Shown one piece after another: positions 28,933-38,234 of a stretch of DNA of 64,000 nt. The DNA is taken from NCBI RefSeq assembly GCF_051650185.1, contig NZ_JBOFIN010000140.1, positions 16,094-80,093 on the forward strand. Reading direction: 5' to 3'. The position numbers and the translations under genes were made by a program. The stretch comes from Scandinavium sp051650185. Lineage in GTDB: Bacteria; Pseudomonadota; Gammaproteobacteria; Enterobacterales; Enterobacteriaceae. The notes beneath the pieces were generated by a model. That model had not been told where the DNA came from. It made no database searches and saw only the letters and a list, made by a program, of their open reading frames with translations. Positions within the stretch are counted from its first letter, which is position 1. Each line of letters begins with the position of its first letter.

Positions 28933-29463
28933 TTAACCTCTTTTACGTCGCCAGGCAGGCGCGCTTTGCGGCTTAGGAGGGGCCTCCGTCAGCGACATGA
29001 CAACACCCGCGAATTCTTTCATCACCCGACGGTAGACATCGCGTTTAAACGACACCACCTGACGCACCGGATACCAGTAACTTACCCAACGCCAGCCATC
29101 GAACTCCGGTGTACTGCTGGTTTGCATGTTGATGTCGGCATCGCTGCTCATCAACTGCAGAAGAAACCATTTTTGTTTCTGGCCGATACAAACCGGCTTT
29201 GTGTCCCAACGCACCAAACGTTTTGGCAACTTGTAGCGCAGCCAGTTTCGGGTAGAAGCCAGTATCCGTACATCTTTACGGCTTAAACCGACCTCTTCAA
29301 ACAATTCCCGATACATTGCCTGTTCAGCAGATTCGCCTGGATTTATCCCTCCCTGAGGGAATTGCCAGGAGTGCTGACCATACCGCCGGGCCCACATCAC
29401 CTGGCCCTGGCGGTTGCAGATTACAATTCCAACATTTGGGCGGTAGCCATCGTCATCAATCAC
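28933..29463 (-). CDS. rppH: RNA pyrophosphohydrolase RppH
   Basis: The 176-aa Nudix hydrolase removes pyrophosphate from 5'-triphosphate mRNA and opens it to RNase E. The Nudix box GGINPGESAEQAMYRELFEEVGL (about 38-60) has all the conserved Glu residues. It is co-transcribed with ptsP, 12 bp downstream. Its upstream side faces the DnaA-box region. Confidence 0.97.
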   Translation of the reverse strand: MIDDDGYRPNVGIVICNRQGQVMWARRYGQHSWQFPQGGINPGESAEQAMYRELFEEVGLSRKDVRILASTRNWLRYKLPKRLVRWDTKPVCIGQKQKWFLLQLMSSDADINMQTSSTPEFDGWRWVSYWYPVRQVVSFKRDVYRRVMKEFAGVVMSLTEAPPKPQSAPAWRRKRG

Positions 29464-30146
29464 CGGACTACCTCTAAATAATCTTCAATGTGAACGATTG
29501 TTTCACACTCGCCGGAAACGGTAAACCACTCTCTTTCGGCAGTAACACCGGATAACATTTGAATAACTCACAGTAATCATCAAAGTTATAAACAGCGGGA
29601 GCCTTTTCAGCGCCATTTTATTCACTTTTTCTGTGGATAGACTTGTGAAGAAGTGTGGAATTACCGCGGGAAAAACCTGAATACTCCGAAATGCGTACAT
29701 TATTGCTGTAATTATAATAGTAATTTATTCATTAGCTTAGCGTAGTTATTTTTCATTAAACCTGCAACAACGTGACGTCCATCACACAGGGGATCCTTTC
29801 ACTGATGAAAGATCGAGCAACGTCGTTTTTATCCACAGATTGTGCCACTAACTTAAACACTTTTTGTGTGAAAATTGGATTTTCGTCGCACGTCAAGGCT
29901 GTAAATCGAAACAGTAGTGGCACTTTTTCACAGTTATCCCATTTTTCTGTGGATAACAGGGTGTAAGATCCTGTTCATTGTCAGTGACCAGAATGGGGGA
30001 AACCTTTTTAGCCTGTTAGAAAAAGGTCATTCTGCGAATAAAAAATGCCGTAAAATCATCGCATTGGTTAAGTTTTCCAGAAAGAGGTAAACTTCTTCCA
30101 CAACGGGATAAATCCCCGCTCATTTTTTCACCAAAGGCGTCGCGTT
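29464..30146. promoter_or_regulatory. DARS2-like DnaA-reactivating region between rppH and mutH
   Basis: This 683-bp gap is at the place of E. coli DARS2 (between ygdP/rppH and mutH), where DnaA-ADP is recharged to DnaA-ATP with help from IHF and Fis. Two perfect DnaA boxes TTATCCACA occur at 29829-29837 (+) and 29948-29956 (-). TTTTTCACA at 29924-29932 (+) matches TTWTNCACA, and a one-mismatch box lies at 29632-29640 (-). The boxes at 29924-29956 lie close together like a DARS core. The flanks are AT-rich. The region also holds the mutH and rppH promoters, which I did not resolve. Confidence 0.82.
29756..29959 (-). other. ygdT-like open frame without a start codon
   Basis: On the minus strand a 68-codon frame reads LLSTEKWDNCEKVPLLFRFT and then ALTCDEN, closely resembling the short E. 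coli YgdT annotated at this spot. Here the first codon is CTG with a stop eight codons before it, and no ribosome-binding site is seen. The frame also runs on past the E. coli end. Because it overlaps the DnaA boxes, the similarity may reflect conserved DNA sites rather than a protein. Confidence 0.3.
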
Positions 30147-30833
30147 ATGTCCATTCTTACTCCATTGCGTCATCCCCCGCTGTCAGAAGCTCAACTTTTG
30201 AGCCAGGCACAGCAACTGGCGGGATTCAGCCTGGGTGAGCTGGCAACGATGGCGAAACTCCCGATCCCCCCGGATCTGAAGCGTGATAAAGGCTGGATCG
30301 GTGTCCTGCTCGAAATCTGGCTGGGTGCCAGCGCGGGCAGTAAACCAGAGCAAGACTTTGCCGCACTGGGCGTCGAACTGAAGACGATCCCTGTCGATAG
30401 CAATGGACGCCCTCTCGAAACCACATTTGTCTGCGTGGCTCCACTCACAGGCAACAGCGGCGTGACATGGGAAACCAGCCATGTCCGCCATAAGCTCAAA
30501 CGTGTGCTTTGGGTGCCTGTCGAAGGTGAACGCTCAATTCCCCTTGCGGATCGTCGCGTGGGGGCGCCGCTGCTATGGAGCCCAAATGAAGAAGAGGAAC
30601 ATCAGCTGCGGATGGACTGGGAAGAACTGATGGATCTGATTGTGCTCGGGCAGGTAGAACGCATTACGGCCCGCCACGGTGAGGTTTTACAGCTTCGACC
30701 AAAAGCCGCCAATAGCAAAGCGCGAACGGAAGCCGTAGGGCTTCATGGCGAGCCGATCCTGACGCTGCCCCGCGGGTTCTATCTGAAGAAGAATTTCACC
30801 GCTGCCCTGCTCGCTCACCACTTTTTGCTCTGA
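30147..30833 (+). CDS. mutH: Mismatch-repair endonuclease MutH
   Basis: The 228-aa type-II-restriction-fold enzyme nicks the unmethylated strand at hemimethylated GATC when activated by MutS-MutL. The catalytic D-E-K triad is in EQDFAALGVELKTIP (about residues 70-79), and the C-terminal GEPILTLPRGFYLKKNFT is the conserved GATC-recognition and MutL-contact region. It is a single gene with the DARS2-like region upstream. Confidence 0.97.
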   Translation: MSILTPLRHPPLSEAQLLSQAQQLAGFSLGELATMAKLPIPPDLKRDKGWIGVLLEIWLGASAGSKPEQDFAALGVELKTIPVDSNGRPLETTFVCVAPLTGNSGVTWETSHVRHKLKRVLWVPVEGERSIPLADRRVGAPLLWSPNEEEEHQLRMDWEELMDLIVLGQVERITARHGEVLQLRPKAANSKARTEAVGLHGEPILTLPRGFYLKKNFTAALLAHHFLL

Positions 30834-30903
30834 CACTATTCGTTTGGGTTAACCCGCCACAAAGGCCTATAATTGCGCTTTTCATATGTTGGCAGGATTT
30901 ACA

Positions 30904-31617
30904 ATGTTATTTGCATGGATAACCGATCCCAACGCGTGGATGGCTCTTGGAACACTGACCATTCTCGAGATTGTCCTTGGTATCGATAATATTATTTTCC
31001 TCTCTTTGGTCGTTGCGAAACTCCCCACCGCACAGCGTAACCATGCGCGCCGCATCGGGCTCATGGCGGCAATGCTCATGCGTCTGGCACTGCTGGCGTC
31101 TATCGCCTGGGTGGTGAGGCTGACGAACCCGCTGTTTACGCTATTTGAGCATTCGTTCTCGGCCCGCGATCTGATCTTGCTGTTTGGCGGGTTGTTCCTT
31201 ATCTGGAAAGCCAGTAAAGAGATCCACGAATCCATTGAAGGCGAAGAGGAGGGGATCAAAACGAATGTTCACTCCTTCATGGGCGCAATTGTGCAGATCA
31301 TGCTGCTGGATATCATCTTCAGCCTGGATTCCGTGATCACCGCCGTCGGGCTTTCCGATCATCTGTTTATTATGATGGCCGCCGTGGTGATTGCCGTTGG
31401 CGTGATGATGTTCGCCGCGCGTCCGATTGGCGAGTTCGTTGATCGGCACCCTTCCGTCAAAATGCTGGCGCTTTCCTTCCTGATTCTGGTGGGCTTCACC
31501 TTAATGCTGGAGAGCTTCAGTATTCACGTGCCGAAGGGCTATATCTATTTCGCGATGTTTTTCTCTATTGCGGTGGAAAGCCTTAACCTGTTGCGAAACA
31601 AAAAGAATCCGCTTTAA
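30904..31617 (+). CDS. ygdQ: YgdQ, TerC-family membrane protein
   Basis: Starting at 30904 (AGGA upstream) gives 237 aa, as in E. coli; an ATG six codons upstream is open but unsupported. It has about seven membrane segments with TerC-family acidic intramembrane motifs EIVLGIDNIIF and LDIIFSLDSVITAVG, associated with metal-ion (Mn/Ca) transport in relatives. The transported ion is not known for YgdQ. A GC-rich hairpin (about 31622-31646) follows the stop. Confidence 0.93.
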   Translation: MLFAWITDPNAWMALGTLTILEIVLGIDNIIFLSLVVAKLPTAQRNHARRIGLMAAMLMRLALLASIAWVVRLTNPLFTLFEHSFSARDLILLFGGLFLIWKASKEIHESIEGEEEGIKTNVHSFMGAIVQIMLLDIIFSLDSVITAVGLSDHLFIMMAAVVIAVGVMMFAARPIGEFVDRHPSVKMLALSFLILVGFTLMLESFSIHVPKGYIYFAMFFSIAVESLNLLRNKKNPL

Positions 31618-31741
31618 ACATCTGGCAGCGCCAATTTGCGCGCTGCCCCGCAATCTTTTTAAGATTTTACTGCTTTTTACTTACTGCTTACCGGGTTATT
31701 ACTAGAATGATAGGAGTTGCGGTCATATAAGGGTGATAACG

Positions 31742-31960
31742 ATGACAAAATGGGCAGTTTTGATCTCCGCGGTAGGTCTGGCTTTTGCTGTTTCCGGTTG
31801 CAGCAGTGACTACGTGATGGCAACAAAAGATGGCCGTATGATCCTGACGGACGGTAAGCCAGAAGTTGATGATGATACTGGCCTCATCAGTTACGAAGAT
31901 CAGCAAGGCAACAGAATGCAAATCAACCGTGACGATGTCTCCCAAATCATTAAGCGCTAA
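31742..31960 (+). CDS. ygdR: YgdR, DUF903 lipoprotein
   Basis: The 72-aa precursor matches E. coli YgdR with the ATG at 31742. The lipobox VSGC (Cys19) is followed by the DUF903 domain (YVMATKDGRMILTDGKPE, GNRMQINRDDV). It is a paralogue of YgdI at 3610-3837 in this window. The function is unknown; mutants of relatives show only mild phenotypes. A terminator follows. Confidence 0.93.
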   Translation: MTKWAVLISAVGLAFAVSGCSSDYVMATKDGRMILTDGKPEVDDDTGLISYEDQQGNRMQINRDDVSQIIKR

Positions 31961-31969
31961 AAGAAAACA

Positions 31970-31992
31970 GGTCAGCCACGCTGGCCTTTTTT
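31970..31992 (+). terminator. Rho-independent terminator after ygdR
   Basis: A GGTCAGC-CAC-GCTGGCC hairpin is followed by TTTTTTG, 10 bp after the ygdR stop. Confidence 0.88.
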
Positions 31993-32092
31993 GATTTTTT
32001 GCTTCCGCTTTTTCCTCGCATCTGCCATGTTTATATTCCTTTGTCGGGCGGGTCACGCCTGACGTTGTTGATTCATATAAAGGAAGGCGGCT

Positions 32093-33133
32093 ATGCACTA
32101 TCACCGTATCCCCCACAGCTCACTGGAGATCAGTACTCTGGGGCTTGGCACAATGACGTTTGGTGAACAAAACAGCGAAGCCGACGCCCATGCACAGCTC
32201 GATTACGCCGTTTCTCAGGGCATTAACCTGATTGACGTCGCAGAGATGTACCCTGTTCCGCCTCGCCCGGAAACTCAAGGGTTAACAGAAACCTACGTCG
32301 GAAACTGGCTGGCAAAACACGGCAGCCGCGAAAAGCTGGTTCTGGCTTCAAAAGTCAGCGGGCCATCGCGTAATAACGACAGCGGGATTCGCCCTAATCA
32401 GGCACTCGATCGCAAAAATATTCGCGATGCGCTGCATAACAGCCTGACACGACTGCAAACCGATTATCTCGACCTCTATCAGGTTCACTGGCCGCAGCGT
32501 GCCACTAACTGCTTCGGCAAACTGGGCTATCAGTGGACCGAGTCACAGCCAGTAGTCACGCTGCTTGAGACCCTTGAAGCCCTGACAGAATTCCAGCGTG
32601 CGGGCAAGATTCGCTACATCGGCGTCTCGAACGAGACCGCATTCGGTGTGATGCGCTACCTGCATCTGGCAGATAAACATGACCTGCCACGTATCGTGAC
32701 AATCCAGAACCCGTACAGCTTGCTGAACCGCAGCTACGAAGTGGGTCTGGCGGAAGTGAGCCAATATGAAGGCGTTGAGCTGCTGGCGTATTCTTGCCTG
32801 GCGTTTGGCACGCTGACAGGTAAATACCTCAACGGAGCCAAACCAGCGGGAGCGCGTAATACGCTGTTCAGCCGTTTCACTCGCTACAGCGGTGAGCAAG
32901 CGCAGAAAGCCGTTGCAGCGTATGTCGATATCGCGAAACGCCACGGCCTTGACCCGGCACAGATGGCGCTGGCATTTGTCCGTCGCCAGCCATTCGTGGC
33001 CAGCACCTTACTGGGCGCAACGACGATGGAACAGCTCAAAACCAACGTGGAGAGCTATCACCTGGAGCTGAGCGAAGAAGTTCTGGCAGAAATTGAAGCT
33101 GTGCATCAGGTGTATACCTATCCGGCACCGTAG
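32093..33133 (+). CDS. tas: Tas, aldo/keto reductase-like protein
   Basis: The 346-aa AKR-superfamily protein equals E. coli Tas. The conserved catalytic elements DVAEMYP (Asp/Tyr), ASKVSG (Lys), QVHWP (His) and the C-terminal NADPH-binding LLGATTMEQLKTN are present. In E. coli it was found because it suppresses tyrosine auxotrophy in starvation; its substrate is not settled. GGAAGG stands before the ATG. Confidence 0.95.
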   Translation: MHYHRIPHSSLEISTLGLGTMTFGEQNSEADAHAQLDYAVSQGINLIDVAEMYPVPPRPETQGLTETYVGNWLAKHGSREKLVLASKVSGPSRNNDSGIRPNQALDRKNIRDALHNSLTRLQTDYLDLYQVHWPQRATNCFGKLGYQWTESQPVVTLLETLEALTEFQRAGKIRYIGVSNETAFGVMRYLHLADKHDLPRIVTIQNPYSLLNRSYEVGLAEVSQYEGVELLAYSCLAFGTLTGKYLNGAKPAGARNTLFSRFTRYSGEQAQKAVAAYVDIAKRHGLDPAQMALAFVRRQPFVASTLLGATTMEQLKTNVESYHLELSEEVLAEIEAVHQVYTYPAP

Positions 33134-33138
33134 GATGT

Positions 33139-33167
33139 AAAAAAGGGAACCGCCAGGTTCCCTTTTT
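33139..33167 (+). terminator. Bidirectional terminator after tas
   Basis: An AAAAAGGGAACC-GCCA-GGTTCCCTTTTT hairpin with A and T tails on both sides lies 6 bp after the tas stop and can also end minus-strand transcription from lplT. Confidence 0.9.
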
Positions 33168-33170
33168 ACT

Positions 33171-33239
33171 GTCGGATGGCGCTGCGCTTATCCGGCCTAC
33201 AAAAACTGTAGGCCTGTACCAGCGAAGCGCCGCCAGGCA
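33171..33239. repeat. REP pair between tas and lplT
   Basis: A GTCGGATGGCGCTGCGCTTATCC unit and an inverted partner (GTAGGCC...AGCGAAGCGCCGCC) lie between convergent genes, typical of REP/BIME elements. Confidence 0.82.
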
Positions 33240-33243
33240 ATGT

Positions 33244-34437
33244 CTAGCGTTTTTTACCCCAGGCCCAAAGCACGACAATCGCCAAAGCGAACAACGCACC
33301 AAAGCCAATCCCAACGCCCACGACCGGAATACCGACCATCACCGCCAGTGAATACAGGCCAAGCATGATAAGCATCGCGCTGTTTTCACCCAGGTTTTGC
33401 ACAGCAATGGCATTGCCCGCGCCGACAGTATGCTTGCCGCGTTCCTGTAGCAAGGCATTGAGCGGGACGACAAAGAACCCTCCGCAAACACCAATCAGCA
33501 ACAACAGCCCGTAAGCAGGCAGCAGAGCATGTTGCACGGCAAAGATAACCACCAGCACGCCAATCAAAATACCCGCAGGCATACAGCGCGCGACGTTTTC
33601 CAGGGTGATGAGTTTTGCTGCGGCCCCAGCCCCTGCCACAATGCCCACCGCAACCATCGCGTTGAGGTACGTCGGTGTGGCGTTATCCGTAATACCCAGC
33701 GCCACAGGCACCCACAGCACCAGCAGAAAACGCAGCGTGACGCCCGCGCCCCAAAAGAGGCTGGTGCCAACAAGCGAGAAGCGAGTTTCGCGGTTTAACC
33801 ATAGCGTTTTGCAGGCTGAGAAAAAGCTCTGCGTCATGGCCTTAAAGCGCCACGACTGCCCCGGCCTTGCCGCAGGCAAACGGGTGATAAACATATTGGC
33901 GACAACCGCTCCGCCATAGACAACGGCGCAAACGCCCAGTGCCGCCAGCACGTGCCAGTCGGCGAGTACCCCACCCGCCACGGAGCCCAGCAGGATAGCC
34001 GCGATGGTGGAAGACTCCATCAATCCGTTGGCTTTCACCAGCTTATCGCCAGTGGTCAATTCACCCAGAATGCCGTATTTGGCCGGAGAGTAAGCCGCCG
34101 CGCCCACCCCCACCAGCGTGTAGCCGATAAACGGGTTCACGCCAGCACAGATAGACGCCGCGCCAATCAGCTTCATCGCGTTGGCGACCATCATCACCCG
34201 GCCTTTCGGGAAGCTGTCGGCAAACTGCCCGACAAACGGGGCAAAGAGAATGTAAGCGCCCACAAACACCATCTGCAGGATCGGCTGGCTCCAGTCCGGA
34301 TAGAACTGCTGCTTCATCAGCGCCAGCGTGGCAAACAGCAAAGCATTATCGCCAAACGCAGACAGGAACTGGGCGCAGATGACCGCCAGCATGCCTTTCG
34401 ATCGCAGCGACGTGTTAGTGTGTACTGACTCACTCAT
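33244..34437 (-). CDS. lplT: Lysophospholipid transporter LplT
   Basis: The 397-aa MFS protein with about 12 membrane segments flips lyso-phosphatidylethanolamine and lysocardiolipin across the inner membrane for re-acylation by Aas. Length and sequence follow E. coli LplT. Its start overlaps the aas stop by 8 bp, so the transporter and the acyltransferase are made from one coupled message. Confidence 0.96.
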   Translation of the reverse strand: MSESVHTNTSLRSKGMLAVICAQFLSAFGDNALLFATLALMKQQFYPDWSQPILQMVFVGAYILFAPFVGQFADSFPKGRVMMVANAMKLIGAASICAGVNPFIGYTLVGVGAAAYSPAKYGILGELTTGDKLVKANGLMESSTIAAILLGSVAGGVLADWHVLAALGVCAVVYGGAVVANMFITRLPAARPGQSWRFKAMTQSFFSACKTLWLNRETRFSLVGTSLFWGAGVTLRFLLVLWVPVALGITDNATPTYLNAMVAVGIVAGAGAAAKLITLENVARCMPAGILIGVLVVIFAVQHALLPAYGLLLLIGVCGGFFVVPLNALLQERGKHTVGAGNAIAVQNLGENSAMLIMLGLYSLAVMVGIPVVGVGIGFGALFALAIVVLWAWGKKR

Positions 34438-36589
34438 TATGGTTTTCCGCCTGATCGACCATACCCTTGAGGGTGACGAAGTCCGGTTTACCGCTGCCGA
34501 GCAGCGGCATTTGCTTCAGGAAACGAATATCGCGTGGCACAGCCAGCTCCGGCACGCCACTCGCTCGCGCCTGTTGCTGAAGCTTCTCTCGCGTCAGCTC
34601 ATTATCGGTGGTAAACAACACCAGCGCCTCGCCTTTGCTGGCGTCTTGCTTGATAGCCGTGGCATGCATCTTGTCTGGTGACACTGACAGGGCCAATTGC
34701 TCAACCATTTCCAGCGATACCATCTCCCCGGCGATTTTCGCGAAGCGCTTCGCGCGCCCCTGAATCTGAACAAAGCCTTGCTCATCAAACAGAACGATAT
34801 CCCCGGTGTCGTACCAGCCGCTTTCCACTTCACCGTTATGGTTTTCCGCCGTTGGCGCTTCAAGCACACCCGGGTTTTCTACGCGCAAATACCCGTTCAT
34901 GACGTTCGGCCCTTTGAGCTGTAAACGTCCGCCCTGCTCAATGCCCGGCACCGCCAATAAACGTGCATCCATGCCAGGCAGGATACGCCCAACGGTGCCC
35001 GGTTTTGCTGCCATCGGTACGTTAATGGAGACCACCGGGGCACACTCGGTTACGCCATACCCTTCGAGGATGCGCAGACCGAATTTGTCCTGCCAGAGCT
35101 GTTTAGTGCTCTCCTGCAGTTTTTCCGCCCCGGCGACCACATAACGAATCTTGCGGAAATCATACGGGTTGGCAAAACGAGCATAATGCCCAAGGAACGT
35201 TGAGGTCCCAAACAGCACGGTACAGTTACGATCGTAGACCAGTTCCGGAACGATGCGGTAATGCAGCGGGCTTGGATAGAGGAAGACTTCTGCGCCCGTC
35301 AGCAGCGGCGTGAACAGACCGACAGTCAGACCAAAGGAGTGGAACAGCGGCAGCGCCGACATAAAGCGGTCTTCCGCGGTGAAGTCGGCAATGGTTTTGA
35401 TCTGCTCGACGTTGGCGAGAATGCTCTTGTGGCTATGCACCACGCCTTTGGGGTTGCCTTCAGAACCCGAGGTAAACAGGATGATGGCCGCGTCCTCCGG
35501 CTGCTGTTTAACTTGTGCCAGATGCGGAGCCAACAGATGGCCGAAAATCCACAGCTTATCGGCAGTCGTCACGTCGCCTTTCAGATCTTCGAGGAAGACC
35601 CAACGCACTTGCGTCAGTTGCTCTGGGAGATGCCACAGCTTGCCTTTATCGAGGAACGTACGGGAGGTGAAAATGGTGTTGATTTCCGCAGCAGTGATTG
35701 CGCTGGAAAGCCCTTTAATCCCTGCCGTGTAGTTCATCATCGCCGGAACGCGACCGCGGGCAATTGCCCCGAAAATCACCGCGGCGCTGATCCCTGCGTT
35801 GGGCAGCATCAGGCCAATTTTCTCACCCTGCTTGCTGTATTTTTCCAGAATGCGCGCCACGAACAGCGTTTTGGTTAACAGCTTGCGGTAGGTGTCAGGC
35901 TGGAAGTTAATATCTTCGATACAAACTTTGCGATCGCCATAGCGGTACTGCGCTGTCAGCAACGATTCATACAGCGTTTCACGCGGACGCACCGCCATGC
36001 GTGCTTCCATCATTATCTGATGCAGCATTTCGCCCGCAATCTTACGGCGATCGCGTGCGCGGGGCGCTTCCGGCATCGGCAGCGAGGTCGGTGGCAGAAT
36101 ATGCAGGTCAATACGCGGGAAAAAGCGACGTTTCACCAGCCCTTTCAGGCGGCTGGCAAACGTCAGCTCAGCCCCTTCGATACGGACTGGCACCACCACC
36201 GCTTGCGCTTTTGCCGCCACAAACGCTGCGCCGTCATAGATTTTCATCAGCGAGCCGGTTGTGGAGATACGGCCTTCCGGGAAGATAACCACCGGACGGC
36301 CGCTTTCGATCATCCTCACCAGATGCTTGATGGACATCGGCTTGGTTGGGTCCAGCGGGACGAAATCCACGATGGGGGCCAACCAGCGCATAAACCACTT
36401 CTGGCTGATGGAGGTATAGACCGCAAACACCGGGCGCACGGGTAAAAACAGCGCGAGCAGCATGCCGTCAATAAAAGAGACGTGGTTGGGGGTGATCAGC
36501 ACTTTCGGCTGGTTCAGCACAGCCGCATTTCCGGTCATCCGAACCCGAAACATCACCCTGAAAAGAAAACGGAAAAAGCCCAAAAGCAT
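34430..36589 (-). CDS. aas: Aas, acyl-ACP synthetase / 2-acyl-GPE acyltransferase
   Basis: With the ATG at 36589 it is 719 aa, the E. coli length; codons upstream to 36640 run toward the OmrA terminator and lack similarity. An N-terminal PlsC-like acyltransferase (NHVSFIDG, FPEGRISTTG, about 35-120) is fused to a C-terminal adenylate-forming domain (ILFTSGSEGNPKGVVHSHK, YGVTECAPVV, YDTGDI). It re-acylates lysophospholipids brought in by LplT. Confidence 0.96.
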   Translation of the reverse strand: MLLGFFRFLFRVMFRVRMTGNAAVLNQPKVLITPNHVSFIDGMLLALFLPVRPVFAVYTSISQKWFMRWLAPIVDFVPLDPTKPMSIKHLVRMIESGRPVVIFPEGRISTTGSLMKIYDGAAFVAAKAQAVVVPVRIEGAELTFASRLKGLVKRRFFPRIDLHILPPTSLPMPEAPRARDRRKIAGEMLHQIMMEARMAVRPRETLYESLLTAQYRYGDRKVCIEDINFQPDTYRKLLTKTLFVARILEKYSKQGEKIGLMLPNAGISAAVIFGAIARGRVPAMMNYTAGIKGLSSAITAAEINTIFTSRTFLDKGKLWHLPEQLTQVRWVFLEDLKGDVTTADKLWIFGHLLAPHLAQVKQQPEDAAIILFTSGSEGNPKGVVHSHKSILANVEQIKTIADFTAEDRFMSALPLFHSFGLTVGLFTPLLTGAEVFLYPSPLHYRIVPELVYDRNCTVLFGTSTFLGHYARFANPYDFRKIRYVVAGAEKLQESTKQLWQDKFGLRILEGYGVTECAPVVSINVPMAAKPGTVGRILPGMDARLLAVPGIEQGGRLQLKGPNVMNGYLRVENPGVLEAPTAENHNGEVESGWYDTGDIVLFDEQGFVQIQGRAKRFAKIAGEMVSLEMVEQLALSVSPDKMHATAIKQDASKGEALVLFTTDNELTREKLQQQARASGVPELAVPRDIRFLKQMPLLGSGKPDFVTLKGMVDQAENHNE

Positions 36590-36672
36590 ATCAACTCCAT
36601 TTGGCATCAAAAGACTGTTTGCAGGGTACACGAGATGCACAGGAAATGCAGGATGGGGGTGGTTTTTCGGAC

Positions 36673-36760
36673 AAAAAAAACCTGCGCATCTGCGCAGGTC
36701 GGTGCAAGAGATAAGTACGAAGTTCGTACCAAAAAAATCTCACCAATCAATACCTCTGGG
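36673..36760 (-). ncRNA. omrA: OmrA small RNA
   Basis: On the minus strand the transcript starts CCCAGAGGTATTGATTGGTG, the conserved OmrA/OmrB seed that pairs with outer-membrane mRNAs (cirA, ompT, csgD). It ends in the CCTGCGCAGATGCGCAGG terminator with a U tract. About 88 nt. In E. coli it is OmpR-activated and lies between aas and galR, as here. Confidence 0.95.
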
Positions 36761-36877
36761 ATCTTGATTGTGGTCGTTCCTCGCCCCGCTTGCCACTGCG
36801 AAAACGCAAAGGAATGAGCGGAAATGCAACGAGGTGTTACGATTCGCGTTAACTGTTACAAGCCACGGATTTTGGGC

Positions 36878-36963
36878 AAAAAAAACCTGCGCATCTGCGC
36901 AGGTTGGTGTAATTCAAGTGGTCTCCCGTTAGGGGGTCGACTTCACCTATCAATACCTCTGGG
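36878..36963 (-). ncRNA. omrB: OmrB small RNA
   Basis: This is the tandem partner of OmrA, about 86 nt, starting CCCAGAGGTATTGATAGGTG and ending in the same CCTGCGCAGATGCGCAGG hairpin plus U tract. The central part differs from OmrA, as in E. coli. The two are separated by about 117 bp, which would hold the OmpR-dependent OmrA promoter. Confidence 0.95.
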
Positions 36964-37217
36964 ACAGTCAGAGTATCAATCTGGCTGATGACTCCTCCAG
37001 CTAACATTCGCAACAGCTCTGCGCAAAGTGTAACTAAAGGTTTGAATTCACCTTTTCCGTTTTCAATTCCCGGTGACGTGCTGTGTAACAGCTTTTCCAC
37101 TACAGCCTCGTTTGCATCACATTTGCTGACCTTACCCGGCCCTTAACCTTGAACAGCACTGGCTTTTCCGTAACACTGTGAGGTGTGTAACCGTTTTCCC
37201 TCTTAAGAAGGCATGAT

Positions 37218-38234
37218 ATGGCGACAATTAAGGATGTGGCCCGGTTGGCTGGTGTTTCAGTCGCCACCGTTTCCCGAGTGATTAACGACTCCCCAAAAGC
37301 CAGCGATGCCTCACGCCAGGCGGTGTTTGCCGCCATGGAGACATTAAGCTATCACCCTAACGCCAACGCCCGTGCGCTGGCTCAGCAGTCGACCGAAACC
37401 GTCGGCCTGGTGGTCGGCGATGTTTCCGATCCGTTTTTTGGTGCCATGGTCAAAGCCGTGGAGCAAGTGGCCTATCACACAGGCAATTTTTTGCTGATTG
37501 GTAATGGCTACCACAATGAGAAAAAAGAGCGTCAGGCCATCGAGCAATTGATTCGCCACCGGTGTGCTGCGCTGGTTGTGCACGCCAAAGTGCTGCCGGA
37601 TGAAGAGCTTGCCGGGCTGATGAAACAAATTCCGGGCATGGTACTCATCAACCGCATTCTGCCAGGTTACGAAAAGCGCTGCGTGGCGCTGGATGACCGC
37701 TACGGTGCGTGGCTTGCGACTCGCCATCTGATCCAGCAGGGCCACACGAAAATTGGCTATCTCTGCTCCAATCACGCCATTTCGGATGCGGAAGACCGCT
37801 TACAGGGCTATTACGATGCTTTAAAAGAGAGCGGCCTGCCTTGTAACGAAAGACTGGTGACCTTCGGCGAACCGGACGAGAGCGGTGGCGAACAAGCGAT
37901 GACGGAGTTGCTTGGGCGCGGCAGAAATTTTACTGCGGTGGCGTGCTACAACGATTCGATGGCAGCCGGCGCGATGGGGGTGCTGAACGACAACGGCATT
38001 GACGTGCCGGGCGAGATTTCACTGATTGGCTTCGACGATGTCCTGATTTCACGCTACGTGCGCCCGCGTCTGACCACCGTTCGCTATCCGATTGTCACCA
38101 TGGCGACACAGGCTGCGGAGCTGGCGTTAGCGCTGGCAGAAAAGCGCCCTTTGCCGGAAATCACGCACCTGTTTAGTCCTACTCTGGTGCGTCGCCATTC
38201 GGTGATTGCCCTGGCAGAAACTCAGAGTTCATAG
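37218..38234 (+). CDS. galR: Galactose operon repressor GalR
   Basis: The 338-aa LacI-family repressor (E. coli 343) begins with the HTH MATIKDVARLAGVSVATVSRVIN and ends with a periplasmic-binding-type sugar domain (about 60-335). Close identity to E. coli GalR through the whole length, including VGLVVGDVSDPFFGAMVKAVEQVAYHTGNFLL-type sequence, supports the name. It responds to D-galactose to regulate gal genes. Its 3' end overlaps the convergent acetyltransferase by 13 bp. Confidence 0.95.
   Translation: MATIKDVARLAGVSVATVSRVINDSPKASDASRQAVFAAMETLSYHPNANARALAQQSTETVGLVVGDVSDPFFGAMVKAVEQVAYHTGNFLLIGNGYHNEKKERQAIEQLIRHRCAALVVHAKVLPDEELAGLMKQIPGMVLINRILPGYEKRCVALDDRYGAWLATRHLIQQGHTKIGYLCSNHAISDAEDRLQGYYDALKESGLPCNERLVTFGEPDESGGEQAMTELLGRGRNFTAVACYNDSMAAGAMGVLNDNGIDVPGEISLIGFDDVLISRYVRPRLTTVRYPIVTMATQAAELALALAEKRPLPEITHLFSPTLVRRHSVIALAETQSS

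Noticed and set aside
29503..29700. 65-codon minus-strand frame upstream of rppH
   Set aside because: AT-rich, no ribosome-binding site, unlike any E. coli protein here, and it lies in the DARS2-like region.
36849..37100. 83-codon minus-strand frame before galR
   Set aside because: It lies over OmrB and its promoter. The sRNA explains the conservation and no protein similarity is visible.
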